DNA from: Bradyrhizobium sp. CSS354
GTDB taxonomy: Bacteria > Pseudomonadota > Alphaproteobacteria > Rhizobiales > Xanthobacteraceae
Direction of reading: 5' to 3'
Assembly (NCBI RefSeq): GCF_029051725.1
Contig: NZ_JAACFU010000020.1
Coordinates: 1-64,000, forward strand
Length of the DNA stretch: 64,000 bases
Part shown: positions 24,130-32,405 of the stretch, one piece after another
Layout of the letters: every line of letters begins with the position of its first letter
How positions within the stretch are numbered: position 1 is the stretch's first letter
Notes under the pieces: generated by a model
What the model was told of the DNA's origin: nothing
Seen by the model: the letters and a program-made list of their open reading frames with translations, nothing else
Database searches by the model: none
Program-made: the position numbers and the translations under genes

Positions 24130-24366
24130 CTACTTCTTCTTCGCGCCGACCCGCTCGAGGTTCTTGATCTCCATCGGCGGGCGGCCGGATTTCTCGGCGA
24201 TCTCGCGGTCCTGCTCCATGATGAAGGCGCGGGCCGGCTCGTCGCCGTCGAGGCCGCCGAGCAATTCGGCGGGCACGCGCCGGTTGGAGCGTTGGGAGCC
24301 GTCTTCATAGAAGACGTTGAAAAAGGCGAATTCGCCCTTGGGATTGGTTCCGGGTTTTTTGGCCAT
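24130..24366 (-). CDS. Small conserved hypothetical protein
   Basis: A 78-residue soluble, charged protein. It shows GEFAFFNVFYEDGSQRSNRRVPAELLGGLDGDEPARAFIMEQDREIAEKSGRPPMEIKNLERV and Lys-rich ends. The pattern (a short strand, a turn with SNRRVP, then a helix) looks like a folded mini-domain found in Bradyrhizobium-type genomes (recollection). No enzymatic motif or signal peptide. It points toward rpoD and ends between the palindrome and its own stop, with no shared operon. Confidence 0.75.
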   Translation of the reverse strand: MAKKPGTNPKGEFAFFNVFYEDGSQRSNRRVPAELLGGLDGDEPARAFIMEQDREIAEKSGRPPMEIKNLERVGAKKK

Positions 24367-24957
24367 GGCCGGCTTTTCGTCGATCAGGGGGCCATAGTCA
24401 AATGACTTTGGCAGGTTTCCGGCGGCCGGCCGCGGGCCCTACGGCGGCAGAACCGGCTGCGCGATCGAGCGACGAACCCGTTTGCGAGGCGCCTGGATGT
24501 CGGGTGGAAGCGTCCAACGCTTCGTAAAACCCGATGCGCTCCTTCGAGGAGACCCTTGCCTCACCCTTGCCTCAACAAACGGCGGGCCGCGAAGCCCGCC
24601 GTTTATTTTGGTCTTCAGCGTCGCCCGGGGCTGGCGGGGCGACAACCTAGAATAGAAGATTATAACTCGCGCCATGCCGTGGCAAGGCAAATCGTTGACG
24701 CTGTGATGTCGCAGCGAGCGCATCAGATATGCAGTGGTCGCGACATCGCGTTTCGCAAAGCAATTGCTTGGATGGCAAGATCACTTGGTTAATATTCCCT
24801 GCTCTCGCAATGCAGCGACCGGTACCCGCCTTGTCAGAAAGTGCGTTTGCCTGCACGTATTCCCGCGTGCGTGCAGAAGTTGCGACCTAACATATGTTAA
24901 TCCGCTTTCGCCCTTCACGCTGTTCCCATCACGTTGCGCGTGCCGCATGCACCGTTC
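24367..24957. other. 591-bp region without protein gene; orphan terminator and palindrome
   Basis: No credible protein frame. It contains a plus-oriented terminator hairpin with no plus-strand gene upstream, a direct repeat CCTTGCCTCA (twice, around 24554-24575), and the 12-bp palindrome TAACATATGTTA at 24888-24899. A small RNA ending at the hairpin is the simplest explanation for the first. Confidence 0.5.
24579..24611 (+). terminator. Orphan Rho-independent terminator
   Basis: An 11-bp stem AAACGGCGGGC / GCCCGCCGTTT with a 6-base loop is followed by ATTTT. The only neighbouring gene (24130-24366) is on the minus strand and points away, so this hairpin terminates an unannotated plus-strand transcript or is a relic. 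Confidence 0.6.
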
Positions 24958-25902
24958 TCACGGTGCCACCAGCTCCACCCGTCGGTTCAGCGCGCGGCCG
25001 GCGTCCGAAGTGTTGGATCCGACCGGCGCCAGCAATCCAACGCCGGCAGTGCGCAATCGCGGCTGCGCGATGCGAAAGTTCTTCACCAGCTCGGCTGCGA
25101 CTGCATCGGCGCGGCGCTTCGACAGGTCGAGATTGTACTCGTAGGCGCCCTGGCTGTCGGTGTGGCCGACGATGAAGACGTTGAGCTGCGGCTGGCTCGT
25201 CAGCAGCTTTGCGATCTGCTCCAGCGTCGGGCGGCTTTCCGGTTTGAGCACGGCCTTGTCGGTGTCGAAATAGATGCCGTAGAGCGCGATGTGGCCGGTC
25301 TCGCCAAGTCCTTTCGCCATCGCGGCGGCATCCACCATCTTGTTCGCGACGGCCCCGAGCTCGGCGACGGTGACCTGCGCGGTGATGTCCTGATTGTTCT
25401 GGCTGACGAGGACGCTGGCAAAGGTCTCGCGCCCGCCCTGGATCTTGCGGCCGGCGTAGTAACGATAGTTGAAACCATCGACCCACATCTGCGGCACCGG
25501 CAGCGTTTCGATGGCTTCGGTAAAGGGAATGGCGCCGCAGGCATCGGTGTCGCAGGCGAGCAGGGTCTCGAAGCCGGCTTTGGCAAGCTGCGTCTCGAAA
25601 TTGCGCGACACTTCCAGGATCGAGGGGCCGGGATTGGTGCGATAGGCGATGCGGACAACGCGGCCCTCGAGCCGCCGCGCATCGACGGGCTGGCCGTCCT
25701 TGAAGGGAGCCGCCTGCATCCGTGCCGCGTCAAAATCATTGATCACATAGCCGGTGATGACGCTGCCGGCGAACCGGCCGATGCCGGGATAGTCGCGGCC
25801 GCCGGCGACATCGCGCGTCTGTGCGGAAGCGGCACTCACGGTGAGGAAGAGCAAGGGGAGGGCGGCGAGCATCCGGCGCGACATGGACATGGTCATGGAC
25901 AT
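24958..25902 (-). CDS. OmpA-family outer-membrane/peptidoglycan-binding protein
   Basis: A 314-residue exported protein. It starts with a signal peptide (SRRMLAALPLLFLTVSAASA, then QT). A middle domain (about residues 25-190) is of unknown type with one Cys pair (LACDTDACG) that probably forms a disulfide. The C-terminal OmpA domain (about 195-314) shows GIYFDTDKAVLKPESRPTLEQIAKLL, VFIVGHTDSQGAYEYNLDLSKRRADAVAAEL and NRRVELV, with the Asp and Arg that hold meso-diaminopimelate. It anchors the outer membrane to the cell wall. Several close ATGs exist (25902, 25896, 25890, 25884). It is divergent from the transglycosylase gene. Confidence 0.88.
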   Translation of the reverse strand: MSMTMSMSRRMLAALPLLFLTVSAASAQTRDVAGGRDYPGIGRFAGSVITGYVINDFDAARMQAAPFKDGQPVDARRLEGRVVRIAYRTNPGPSILEVSRNFETQLAKAGFETLLACDTDACGAIPFTEAIETLPVPQMWVDGFNYRYYAGRKIQGGRETFASVLVSQNNQDITAQVTVAELGAVANKMVDAAAMAKGLGETGHIALYGIYFDTDKAVLKPESRPTLEQIAKLLTSQPQLNVFIVGHTDSQGAYEYNLDLSKRRADAVAAELVKNFRIAQPRLRTAGVGLLAPVGSNTSDAGRALNRRVELVAP

Positions 25903-26054
25903 CTCGATCGGTTGGGGAGGGGGCGAGCGCATTTGATTTGTCGCAGGCAGGCAGCGATCGGTTCTGCCGAGAATTTGCCGCTTTGACGCGAATCCGGTTC
26001 CCGGGCATGATCGCGCGCTGCTTCCCCCGCTCATTCCCTGTAGGATTTTTCTGA

Positions 26055-26861
26055 ATGTCGAAATACGCCCTGGCCATCGCCTTCATCGCCTGTCTGGCCA
26101 GTGGATCGGCGCAGGCCGCGCGCTGCGGCGGCGACTTCAATAGCTTTGTTGCGAGCATGGCCTCGGAAGCGCAAGCCGCCGGTGTCTCGGCGAGCGTGAC
26201 CAGCGCGGCGCTCAGCGGTGTGCAGCAGGACGGCGCGGTGCTCGCCTTCGACCGGCGCCAGCGCTACACCTTCAACAAGAGCTTTGAGCAGTACGTCTCG
26301 ACTCGCGTCGGCCCCGGCCGCATCAATGGCGGCCGTGCGATGTTGCAGCGCCACGCCGCGCTGCTCTCGCGCATCGAGCAGCAGTTCGGCGTGCCCCGCT
26401 ATATCCTGGTTGCGATCTGGGGGCTGGAGAGCGATTTCGGCAAGGGCGACATCGGCAAGATGCCGGTGATCCGCACGCTGGCAACGCTCGCGCATGATTG
26501 CCGCCGCACGGAGCTGTTCCAGGGCGAGCTGCTCGCCGCGCTGAAGATCGTACAGCGCGGCGACCTGCCGCTGCGCGACCTGATCGGCGCCTTTGCCGGC
26601 GAGATCGGCCAGACTCAGTTCCTGCCGTCGTCCTACATCAAGTATGGCGTTGATTTCGACGGCGACGGCCACGTCGATCTCCGCCACAGCGTCCCCGACG
26701 TGCTCGCCTCGACCGCGAACCTGCTCCACACCAGCGGCTTCAAGATGGGCCAACCCTACGGCGAAGGCACCGCCAATTTCGAGGCCATGCGCGAATGGAA
26801 CAGGGCGGTGATCTATCGCAAGACGATCGGGTATTTTGCCGATCGGCTGGCGGGGCAGTGA
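26055..26861 (+). CDS. Lytic murein transglycosylase (MltB-like)
   Basis: A 268-residue periplasmic enzyme cleaving peptidoglycan glycan strands with 1,6-anhydro ring formation. Signal peptide YALAIAFIACLASGSAQA. The catalytic Glu is in AIWGLESDFGKG, with the MltB-type surroundings QQFGVPRYILVAIWG, GAFAGEIGQTQFLPSSYIKYGVDFDGDGHVDL and WNRAVIYRKTIGYFADRL. The Asp-rich DFDGDGHVDL loop may bind calcium, as in MltB/Slt35. There is no C-terminal peptidoglycan-binding domain, so this is the short form. It is paired divergently with an OmpA protein. Confidence 0.92.
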   Translation: MSKYALAIAFIACLASGSAQAARCGGDFNSFVASMASEAQAAGVSASVTSAALSGVQQDGAVLAFDRRQRYTFNKSFEQYVSTRVGPGRINGGRAMLQRHAALLSRIEQQFGVPRYILVAIWGLESDFGKGDIGKMPVIRTLATLAHDCRRTELFQGELLAALKIVQRGDLPLRDLIGAFAGEIGQTQFLPSSYIKYGVDFDGDGHVDLRHSVPDVLASTANLLHTSGFKMGQPYGEGTANFEAMREWNRAVIYRKTIGYFADRLAGQ

Positions 26862-26881
26862 GGGGCGTGATGCCTCTCCGC

Positions 26882-27018
26882 CGTCGTCCTGGCGAACGCC
26901 AGGACCCATTACCCCAGGCGGGAATCGTTACAACGACTCGCAGTCACGTGCTGAGTAACTGCCAGTCTTCGCCAAACTGAATTCGGTGGCTATGGGTCCT
27001 GGCTTTCGCCAGGACGAC
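26882..27018. repeat. Intergenic palindromic element (CGTCGTCCTGGCG family), copy 1
   Basis: Left arm CGTCGTCCTGGCG...CCAGGACCCAT and right arm ATGGGTCCTGGC...GCCAGGACGAC form nested hairpins around about 80 bases. Further copies are at 34900-35022 and 58955-59080. Confidence 0.85.
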
Positions 27019-27063
27019 AGCGGCGGGTGTGGCGCCTGGCATCGTGCAATTCGACGGCGCCCC

Positions 27064-27897
27064 TCACTTCGTCCCCTTCGCCATCCTCTCCAGCTTGCGC
27101 TGCAACGGGGCCCAGTACGTTGCCGGGCGGAAGCGCTGCAGGAGATCCATGAAGCGGGCGTCGTTGCCGATCAGGATGCGCGGCTCGTTTCTCTCGATGC
27201 CCCTGATGATGCGCAGCGCGGCATCTCGCGGCGTGGTCTTTGCTGCGTTCTCGAACCGCTCGATCGATTGCGACCGGCGCGCATTATCGGTGACGCCGGT
27301 CCCGGTGCGCGAATTGCGGGCGATGGCGGTGGCGACGCCGCCGGGATGCACGACCGACAGCCTGACGGGGCTGCCCGCCATGGCAAGCTCGTGCCGCACG
27401 CTCTCGGAAAAGCCGCGCACCGCGAATTTCGCCGCGGCATAGGCCGACTGTCCCGGCGGGGCGATGATGCCGAAGATCGAGGACAGGTTGACGATGTGCG
27501 CCTCGCCCATCGTCTTCAGATGCGGCAGGAAGGCGCGCGTGCCGTGCACCACGCCCCAGAAATTGATGTCGAACAGCCAGTCCATCTGTGCCTGGTCGAT
27601 CTCCTCGAACGAGCCCATCAGCGCCACGCCGGCATTGTTGATGACGATGCCGAGCGCGGGATGCGCGGTGGTCGCCTCACGCGCGAACTGCGCGATGTCG
27701 TCGGGCTCGCTGACGTCGACGCGATGCAGGCTGACCTTGCATGCGGCTCCGATCTCGGCGGCAAGCGTTTTCAGCCCGGCCTCGTCGCGATCGGCGAGCG
27801 CGAGATCGCAGCCGCACCGCGCAAGCTCGCTCGCGAGCGCGCGGCCGATGCCGCTTGCCGCTCCGGTGATGGCGGCGGCGCCGCGGATCGATGTCAT
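27064..27897 (-). CDS. Short-chain dehydrogenase/reductase
   Basis: A 277-residue classical SDR. The NAD(P) loop is TGAASGIGRA near the N-terminus. NNAG (INNAGVALMGSFEE), the catalytic Ser (NLSSIFG), Tyr and Lys (SAYAAAKFA) and the PGG step (VVHPGGVATAIA) are all present. The Asp in ALADRDE after the second strand favours NAD. The C-terminal extension FMDLLQRFRPATYWAPLQRKLERMAKG suggests a lipid or steroid-type SDR (inference). Start ATG 27897 has GGGGGA 5 bases upstream; a TTG upstream is less likely. Substrate is unknown. Confidence 0.92.
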   Translation of the reverse strand: MTSIRGAAAITGAASGIGRALASELARCGCDLALADRDEAGLKTLAAEIGAACKVSLHRVDVSEPDDIAQFAREATTAHPALGIVINNAGVALMGSFEEIDQAQMDWLFDINFWGVVHGTRAFLPHLKTMGEAHIVNLSSIFGIIAPPGQSAYAAAKFAVRGFSESVRHELAMAGSPVRLSVVHPGGVATAIARNSRTGTGVTDNARRSQSIERFENAAKTTPRDAALRIIRGIERNEPRILIGNDARFMDLLQRFRPATYWAPLQRKLERMAKGTK

Positions 27898-27980
27898 GAT
27901 ATCCCCCGTCAAGCCTTTCGAGCGGAACTATGCTTTACATTTTTTCATATTGGAACCGAACCGCATCGCTGTTCCCACCT

Positions 27981-27992
27981 TAACGTACGTTA
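27981..27992. promoter_or_regulatory. 12-bp palindrome upstream of the response regulator
   Basis: TAACGTACGTTA is a perfect dyad 33 bases before the response-regulator ATG and could be an operator. A similar dyad TAACATATGTTA occurs at 24888-24899, not next to any start codon. Such short palindromes arise by chance, so confidence is low. Confidence 0.3.
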
Positions 27993-28025
27993 CTTCATGA
28001 AGACAGGCAGCATTGGGAGCCGCCG

Positions 28026-28400
28026 ATGGGACAAGCAAAGCCGTTTCGAGCCACCGCACTGATCGTTGAAGACGACCTCATGCAGAGGGAGATGCTCAGC
28101 CTTCTTCTCGAAGAAAGCGGCTACGACGTCATCCAGTGCGAGAGCGCCGAGGCGGCCGAGCTGGTGCTGGAGAAGAGCGCCGGGGCGCTCTGCCTGATGA
28201 TGACGGACGTGCAGCTTGCGGGCCGCATGAACGGGGTCGAGCTCGCGCATGTCGCCAAGGACCGCAACCCGAAGCTCGACATCGTCGTCACCTCCGGCCG
28301 CCCCTTGATGCAGCCCTTGCCGAACGGCGCAAAGTTCTGGGCCAAGCCCTGGGCGCCGCTCGACGTGCTCCGGGAAGCCGAGATCGCGCAGCTGTCCTGA
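28026..28400 (+). CDS. Single-domain response regulator
   Basis: A 124-residue stand-alone receiver (CheY-like). The acidic pocket is Glu15-Asp16-Asp17, the phospho-acceptor Asp61 lies in LMMTDVQLAGRMNGVELA, the conserved Thr/Ser is in VVTSGRP, and the Lys in FWAKPWAP. There is no output domain, so it acts through protein contacts or as a phosphate sink. The receiver at the end of the hybrid kinase at 9320-11548 is of a similar type. No kinase is adjacent. Confidence 0.88.
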   Translation: MGQAKPFRATALIVEDDLMQREMLSLLLEESGYDVIQCESAEAAELVLEKSAGALCLMMTDVQLAGRMNGVELAHVAKDRNPKLDIVVTSGRPLMQPLPNGAKFWAKPWAPLDVLREAEIAQLS

Positions 28401-28456
28401 CGATCGATCCGGCAGGTTGGCTTTCATGGTTCGGGGCGCGGTGATAAGGTCGGTCC

Positions 28457-29068
28457 ATGACCTTGTCCTTCCTGCTCACCTCGCTGATCGTCGTCGCCTC
28501 GCCCGGCACCGGCGTGCTCTACACACTGGCGGCCGCGCTGACCCGCGGCTCGCGCGCGAGCATCGCGGCCGCCTTCGGCTGTACCCTCGGCATCGTGCCG
28601 CACATGACGGCCGCGATGCTGGGGCTCGCCGCCGTGCTCCACACCAGCGCGCTCGCCTTCGCCGGGCTGAAATGGTGCGGCGTTGCCTATCTGCTCTACA
28701 TGTCCTGGCAGGCGCTGCGCGAGACCGGGGCGCTGGCGGTCGACGGCGAGATCCGCGAGCGTTCAGCTGGCCGCGTGATCGTGACCGGCTTCCTGATCAA
28801 CATCCTCAATCCGAAGCTGTCGATCTTCTTCCTGGCCTTCCTGCCGCAGTTCATCGCCGCTGACGAAGCCCCTGTGCTGGCGCCGATGCTGGAATTGAGC
28901 GGCGCCTTCATGGCGATGACGTTTGCGGTGTTCGTGGTCTACGGCCTCTGCGCAGCCTCGGTGCGGGAGCGCGTCATCTCCCGCCCGCGTGTCATGGCCT
29001 GGCTGCGCCGCAGCTTTGCCGCCGGCTTCGCCGCGCTCGGCGCCAAGCTGGCGTTCGCGGAGCGGTAG
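28457..29068 (+). CDS. LysE/RhtB-family exporter
   Basis: A 203-residue inner-membrane transporter with about six helices. Signature: LLTSLIVVASPGTGVLYTLAAALTRGSRASIAAAFGCTLGI at the N-terminus and FLINILNPKLSIFFLAFLPQF in the second half. It probably exports amino acids or related metabolites; specificity is unknown. It follows the response regulator by 56 bases. The family is the same as 15701-16321, but sequence identity appears moderate. Confidence 0.88.
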   Translation: MTLSFLLTSLIVVASPGTGVLYTLAAALTRGSRASIAAAFGCTLGIVPHMTAAMLGLAAVLHTSALAFAGLKWCGVAYLLYMSWQALRETGALAVDGEIRERSAGRVIVTGFLINILNPKLSIFFLAFLPQFIAADEAPVLAPMLELSGAFMAMTFAVFVVYGLCAASVRERVISRPRVMAWLRRSFAAGFAALGAKLAFAER

Positions 29069-29097
29069 CTTCTCCAGCCAACAAGGGCGGGAGCCAA

Positions 29098-29121
29098 TAA
29101 AAAAGCGGGCCTTGCGCCCGC
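29098..29121 (-). terminator. Rho-independent terminator for the lysine-rich peptide gene
   Basis: On the minus strand the 6-bp stem GCGGGC / GCCCGC with loop GCAAG is followed by TTTTTTA. It lies 76 bases past the stop of the 23-residue gene. A second strong hairpin (29151-29178, GCCCGGGCGGAGC / GCTCCACCCGGGC) lies between them. It is oriented for the minus strand only. Confidence 0.8.
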
Positions 29122-29196
29122 CGTCTTCAAACTCACAACTGCTGCCCGACGCCCGGGCGGAGCGTGCTCCACCCGGGCAAAGAATAAGAAGCCTCG

Positions 29197-29268
29197 TTAC
29201 TTCTTCTTCGCTGCCTTCTTGGCCTTTTTCTTCGTCGCCTTCTTCGCCTTCTTCGCTTTCTTAGCCAT
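29197..29268 (-). CDS. 23-residue lysine/alanine-rich peptide
   Basis: ATG at 29266-29268 is preceded by GAGGA 8 bases upstream, and the stop TAA is at 29197-29199. The product is MAKKAKKAKKATKKKAKKAA plus KKK: 14 lysines, 7 alanines, 1 threonine. It resembles the basic tails of histone H1-like bacterial proteins, so nucleic-acid binding is a reasonable guess. Ribosome site, single-gene extent and a following terminator all support a real gene. It is too short for most gene finders. Expression is not shown by sequence alone. Confidence 0.6.
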   Translation of the reverse strand: MAKKAKKAKKATKKKAKKAAKKK

Positions 29269-29650
29269 AGGATCCTCTTCAGGGTTAATGGTGAAACGCG
29301 ACACGAGGGATGCTCGGCGGAGGGCCAGCCTCGCAACATCCTCGACGACGAACTCAGCAGATTCGCGCGCTTCTGCCCCGCGCTGTCACATCCGTGTCAT
29401 CGCGTTATCCACAGCTCAGATGCATTTTCGGGTGATTTTGGTTCGCGAATCCGCATCGCCGGCCATGCCTAACGATCCGACAATGCGCCGGCCGTTCATG
29501 AATCCAAAACCAAAGGCATGTTTTCGCGGATCGCAGTGAGACTCCGTTAAGCGCGTCGGTCGCATTGTCCCCGCAAGAAAACGGGGACGGGGTCATGAAC
29601 GGACAGCTGGCAGGGACGGAGGGCGCGATGCTGCGCTTGTGGCGCGCGCC
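29269..29650. other. 382-bp intergenic region with a DnaA-box-like site
   Basis: TTATCCACA at 29405-29413 equals the consensus DnaA box, but it stands alone. A small hairpin CCCCG...CGGGG is at about 29570-29587. No other protein frame is convincing. The region separates the lysine-rich gene from the diguanylate cyclase. Confidence 0.45.
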
Positions 29651-30860
29651 ATGCTGAACGTGCCGACACTCTGGACCGTATTCGTCGTCAACTTCCTGGC
29701 GCTCGGCCTGATCTGGGCCTACGTGACGCGCTCCTATCCGAAATTCGCGGCCGCGCGGTTCTGGATGGCATCGTGCTTCGTCGGCGCGATCGGCACGATG
29801 GCGGCCTTGATCCGCCTTTTCGTCGTCTCGCCTGTCCCGCTGCTGCTCGGAGCCGTCGGCATCATCGCGGCGAGCAGCCTTGCCGCCATGGGCATTCAGC
29901 GCTTCTACGGTCGGCCGGTGTCGTGGCGCGTCATGGCCGCGACGGGAATTCTCAGCCTCAGCGGCGTCGTGTTCTTCATGGTCGTATTCGATCACATGCA
30001 GCTGCGCATGCTCAGCTACTCGCTCGGTCAGGCGCTGCCGCTGGCGCTGTCGCTGCGTTTGCTGCTATCGCCGCCGGAAGGCCGTGCCAGCCCGGGAGCC
30101 CGGCTCTCCGGCATCGTGATCATCACCATCATCGCGATCTTCGGCTCGTGCGATCGGCAATCTGCTCGGCGGCGATTTCTCGTCGGTCGCCGGAGGGCAG
30201 TCTCATGCCGTCATGGTGCTGGGGCTCCTGTTCCTGTCGATGACGCTCAATTTCGGTTTCCTGCTGATGGCGATGGACCGCCTGCGCAACGAAGTTGCCG
30301 ACCTCGCGCTGCTCGACGATCTCACCGGTGTCGCCAACCGGCGGCATCTGTTGCAGCGGCTGGTTGAAGAATGCGCCCGCTCGGAGCGCAGCAACGAGCC
30401 GTTCTCGCTGCTGGTGATCGATCTCGACGGCTTCAAGGCCGTCAACGACACCCATGGTCATGCCGCGGGCGATGCCTGCCTCCAGCACTTCACTCTGATG
30501 GCGCAGACGCGCTTGAGGCCCGGCGACATGCTCGCCCGCACCGGTGGCGACGAATTCTGCGTCGTGCTGCCGTCGTCAACCTTGCGCGAGGCGGCTGCGA
30601 TCGCCCGCCGCGTGCTCGAGGTCTGCCGCCAGGATGCCGTCAACTGCACCGGCATCGACATTCCGATCGCGATCTCGATCGGGGTGGCGCAGTGGGACCG
30701 CGGCGTCGGCCAGTTTCCGGACCGCCTGATCGCACATGCCGACCACGCCCTCTATGCGGCCAAGAAGAACGGCAAGAACGACTTTGCCATCCACGATCCG
30801 GCGCCGCCGCTCATGCCTGACCCGATCGGTCCAGGTGAGGCCTTGCGCAAATTCGCGTAG
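29651..30860 (+). pseudogene. Membrane-bound diguanylate cyclase (GGDEF), frameshifted
   Basis: The N-terminal half (from ATG 29651) encodes about six membrane helices and is in one frame up to IVIITIIAIFGS near 30148. Sequence then continues naturally in the next frame (AIGNLLGGDFSSVAGGQSHAVMVLGLLFL) to the stop at 30860. One extra base around 30149 (or two missing) explains it. The GGDEF domain is complete: LLDDLTGVANRRHL, VIDLDGFKAVNDTHGHAAGD, the product-inhibition site RPGD five residues before GGDEF. If translated whole it would make cyclic di-GMP. It may be a sequencing error or a recent pseudogene. Confidence 0.8.
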
Positions 30861-30894
30861 GGGCGTGCTAACGTCGGGTCCGCATTGGACCCGC

Positions 30895-31521
30895 ATGATG
30901 ATCTCTCGCCTGCTCGCGGCCATTCTCGCCGCCCTCATTCCGATCGCACCTGCCGCCGCGACCGACGCCGAACTCGCAAAGCTCGCGCGCGCCTCCGGCA
31001 CGCCTGACATCCCCGGCCTGAAGATGGTGTGGCTGGCGCCATGGGGGGACGTCGGCAACGCAAAACCCTGGCGCAACATCATCGTGCACCAGACCGAGGG
31101 ACCGGCAGGTTCGGCGCGCGGCGGTGCGCAGGAGCAGGCTAAGAATCCCAAGCGTCGCGGCGTCACATTGTGGGTGGAGACCGACGGCACTGTCTATTGG
31201 GCGGTCGCGGAAAACCTGGTGCCGACCCATGGCGACGGCGCCAACCGCAACGACAACAAATACATCGACAACAAGCCGACCTATCGTCAGGTGGTGCGCG
31301 ACAATTCGATCGGCGTCGAGTTCGCCGGCAACTATCCCGACGTCACCACGGGCCCGACCGCGGCGCAGGTCGCGGCGTGGAAGATCCTCGTCCAAATCCT
31401 GCGCGCGCGCTACGGGATCCCGCTCGACCGCGTCTATGCGCACAACTGGATCGACTACAAGGACGCCCGCTATTGCGAAGGCTGCTGGCTCGCGACGCTG
31501 GCGCGGGTTTGGGGGGAGTAG
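30895..31521 (+). CDS. Secreted N-acetylmuramoyl-L-alanine amidase family protein
   Basis: A 208-residue exported protein with a signal peptide (MMISRLLAAILAALIPIAPAAA). The Amidase_2/PGRP-like fold is indicated by NIIVHQTEGPAGS (first metal His), GVTLWVETDGTVYWAVAENLVPTHGDG, NDNSIGVEFAGNYPD-type strand (DNSIGVEFAGNYP) and VYAHNWIDYKDARYCEGC, which supplies a second His and a Cys for zinc. It likely cleaves the amide between muramic acid and the stem peptide in the periplasm. It starts 34 bases after the diguanylate cyclase. Confidence 0.82.
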   Translation: MMISRLLAAILAALIPIAPAAATDAELAKLARASGTPDIPGLKMVWLAPWGDVGNAKPWRNIIVHQTEGPAGSARGGAQEQAKNPKRRGVTLWVETDGTVYWAVAENLVPTHGDGANRNDNKYIDNKPTYRQVVRDNSIGVEFAGNYPDVTTGPTAAQVAAWKILVQILRARYGIPLDRVYAHNWIDYKDARYCEGCWLATLARVWGE

Positions 31522-31547
31522 AGTTAGCGAGGCGCCGGCGGTGCGCT

Positions 31548-31697
31548 CTTCCCTTCTCCCCTTGCGGGAGAAGGTGGCGCAAAGCGCCGGATGAGGGGTT
31601 GTCTCCGCGAATGACGATGTGAGAGATGCGCTCGCGGTGGCGACCCCTCACCCGTCTCGCTTCGCGAGCCACTCTCTCCCGCAAGGGGAGAGGGGAA
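31548..31697. repeat. Long intergenic inverted repeat (CTTCTCCCCTTGCGGGAGAAGG family), copy 1
   Basis: Left part CTTCTCCCCTTGCGGGAGAA and right part CTCTCTCCCGCAAGGGGAGAG form outer arms, with inner ATGAGGGG / CCCCTCAC segments. A second copy is at 48802-48960. It fills the gap between convergent genes. Confidence 0.85.
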
Positions 31698-31703
31698 AAG
31701 CAA

Positions 31704-32045
31704 CTACACCGGCTCCGACATCCAGCCGAACAACCGCCGGATCAAGCCCGGCCGCCGCGGCACTTCCGGCGGGTCATCCGCCGCGAGCACGCGTTTGAAG
31801 AAGTAGTCCAGGAACACCATGTCGTTCGGCTCGGTGACCGTGAATGTCTCGTCGCCGAAGTAGACGCTGTAATTGAAGAAGAACGGACCCATCAGCGGGA
31901 TCGTCGCGGTCGAGGCATAGTCCTTCGAGATCACGAACTCCGACGGCTCGAGCCCGTGCTCGCGCATCGCCTGCTCGACCAGCGGCAGCTTGCGCATGAA
32001 CTGGGCGGAGAAGCCGCCGACGGTGGATTGCAGGATGATCGACAC
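31704..32045 (-). CDS. Conserved hypothetical protein
   Basis: A 113-residue soluble protein without signal peptide: STVGGFSAQFMRKLPLVEQAMREHGLEPSEFVISKDY, then PLMGPFFFNYSVYFGDETFTVTEPNDMVFLDYFFKRVLAADD. The start is GTG 32045. The mix of helix followed by beta strands looks folded. No known motif. A rhizobial family of unknown function (recollection). The opposite-strand neighbour is a palindromic repeat. Confidence 0.7.
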   Translation of the reverse strand: MSIILQSTVGGFSAQFMRKLPLVEQAMREHGLEPSEFVISKDYASTATIPLMGPFFFNYSVYFGDETFTVTEPNDMVFLDYFFKRVLAADDPPEVPRRPGLIRRLFGWMSEPV

Positions 32046-32405
32046 GGTGCGTGTCCGTTCTCTTGATGCTGTCGGTCCAATGTTTTTGGTCGGCCGACCG
32101 GCAGTGCGGGTTCAAGGCAGAGCCACAACCCCGCTGTCATCGCCCGGTTCAACCGGGCGATCCAGTATTCCAGAGACCTGCATTGAAGACCTCGCTAGCG
32201 CAACAAGCGCTGCGGCGTACTGGATGCCCGCCTGCCGCCTACGCCAAAAGCTTCGGCGCCCCTGGACCTCAACCTCGGCGAAGCCTTGGCGTAGCCGGGT
32301 CGCGTGGCATGACGGCGAGAGTTGCGCCCAACAAAAAAGCCGGCGTTGCCGCCGGCTTTCTGTCTCTTGTCGATCCGCCAATCTCTGGCGCTAAAAACCT
32401 CGCGC
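32046..32405. other. 360-bp intergenic region with degenerate palindrome
   Basis: Between the hypothetical gene and rpoH, both on the minus strand. Around 32133-32320 lie remnants of a long palindrome (CATCGCCCGGTTCAACCGGGCGATCC on the left and a decayed mate with TACTGGATGCCCGCC on the right). The rest holds the rpoH terminator. Confidence 0.6.
32333..32356 (-). terminator. Rho-independent terminator of rpoH
   Basis: On the minus strand a 7-bp stem GCCGGCG / CGCCGGC with a 4-base loop is followed by TTTTTTG. It lies 50 bases after the rpoH stop. Confidence 0.9.

Noticed and set aside
27951..27975. Second EcfG-type promoter before the response regulator
   Set aside because: GGAAC is present, but no CGTT follows at 16-17 bases.
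29405..29413. Replication origin
   Set aside because: A single DnaA box with no cluster and no AT-rich unwinding region is not an origin.
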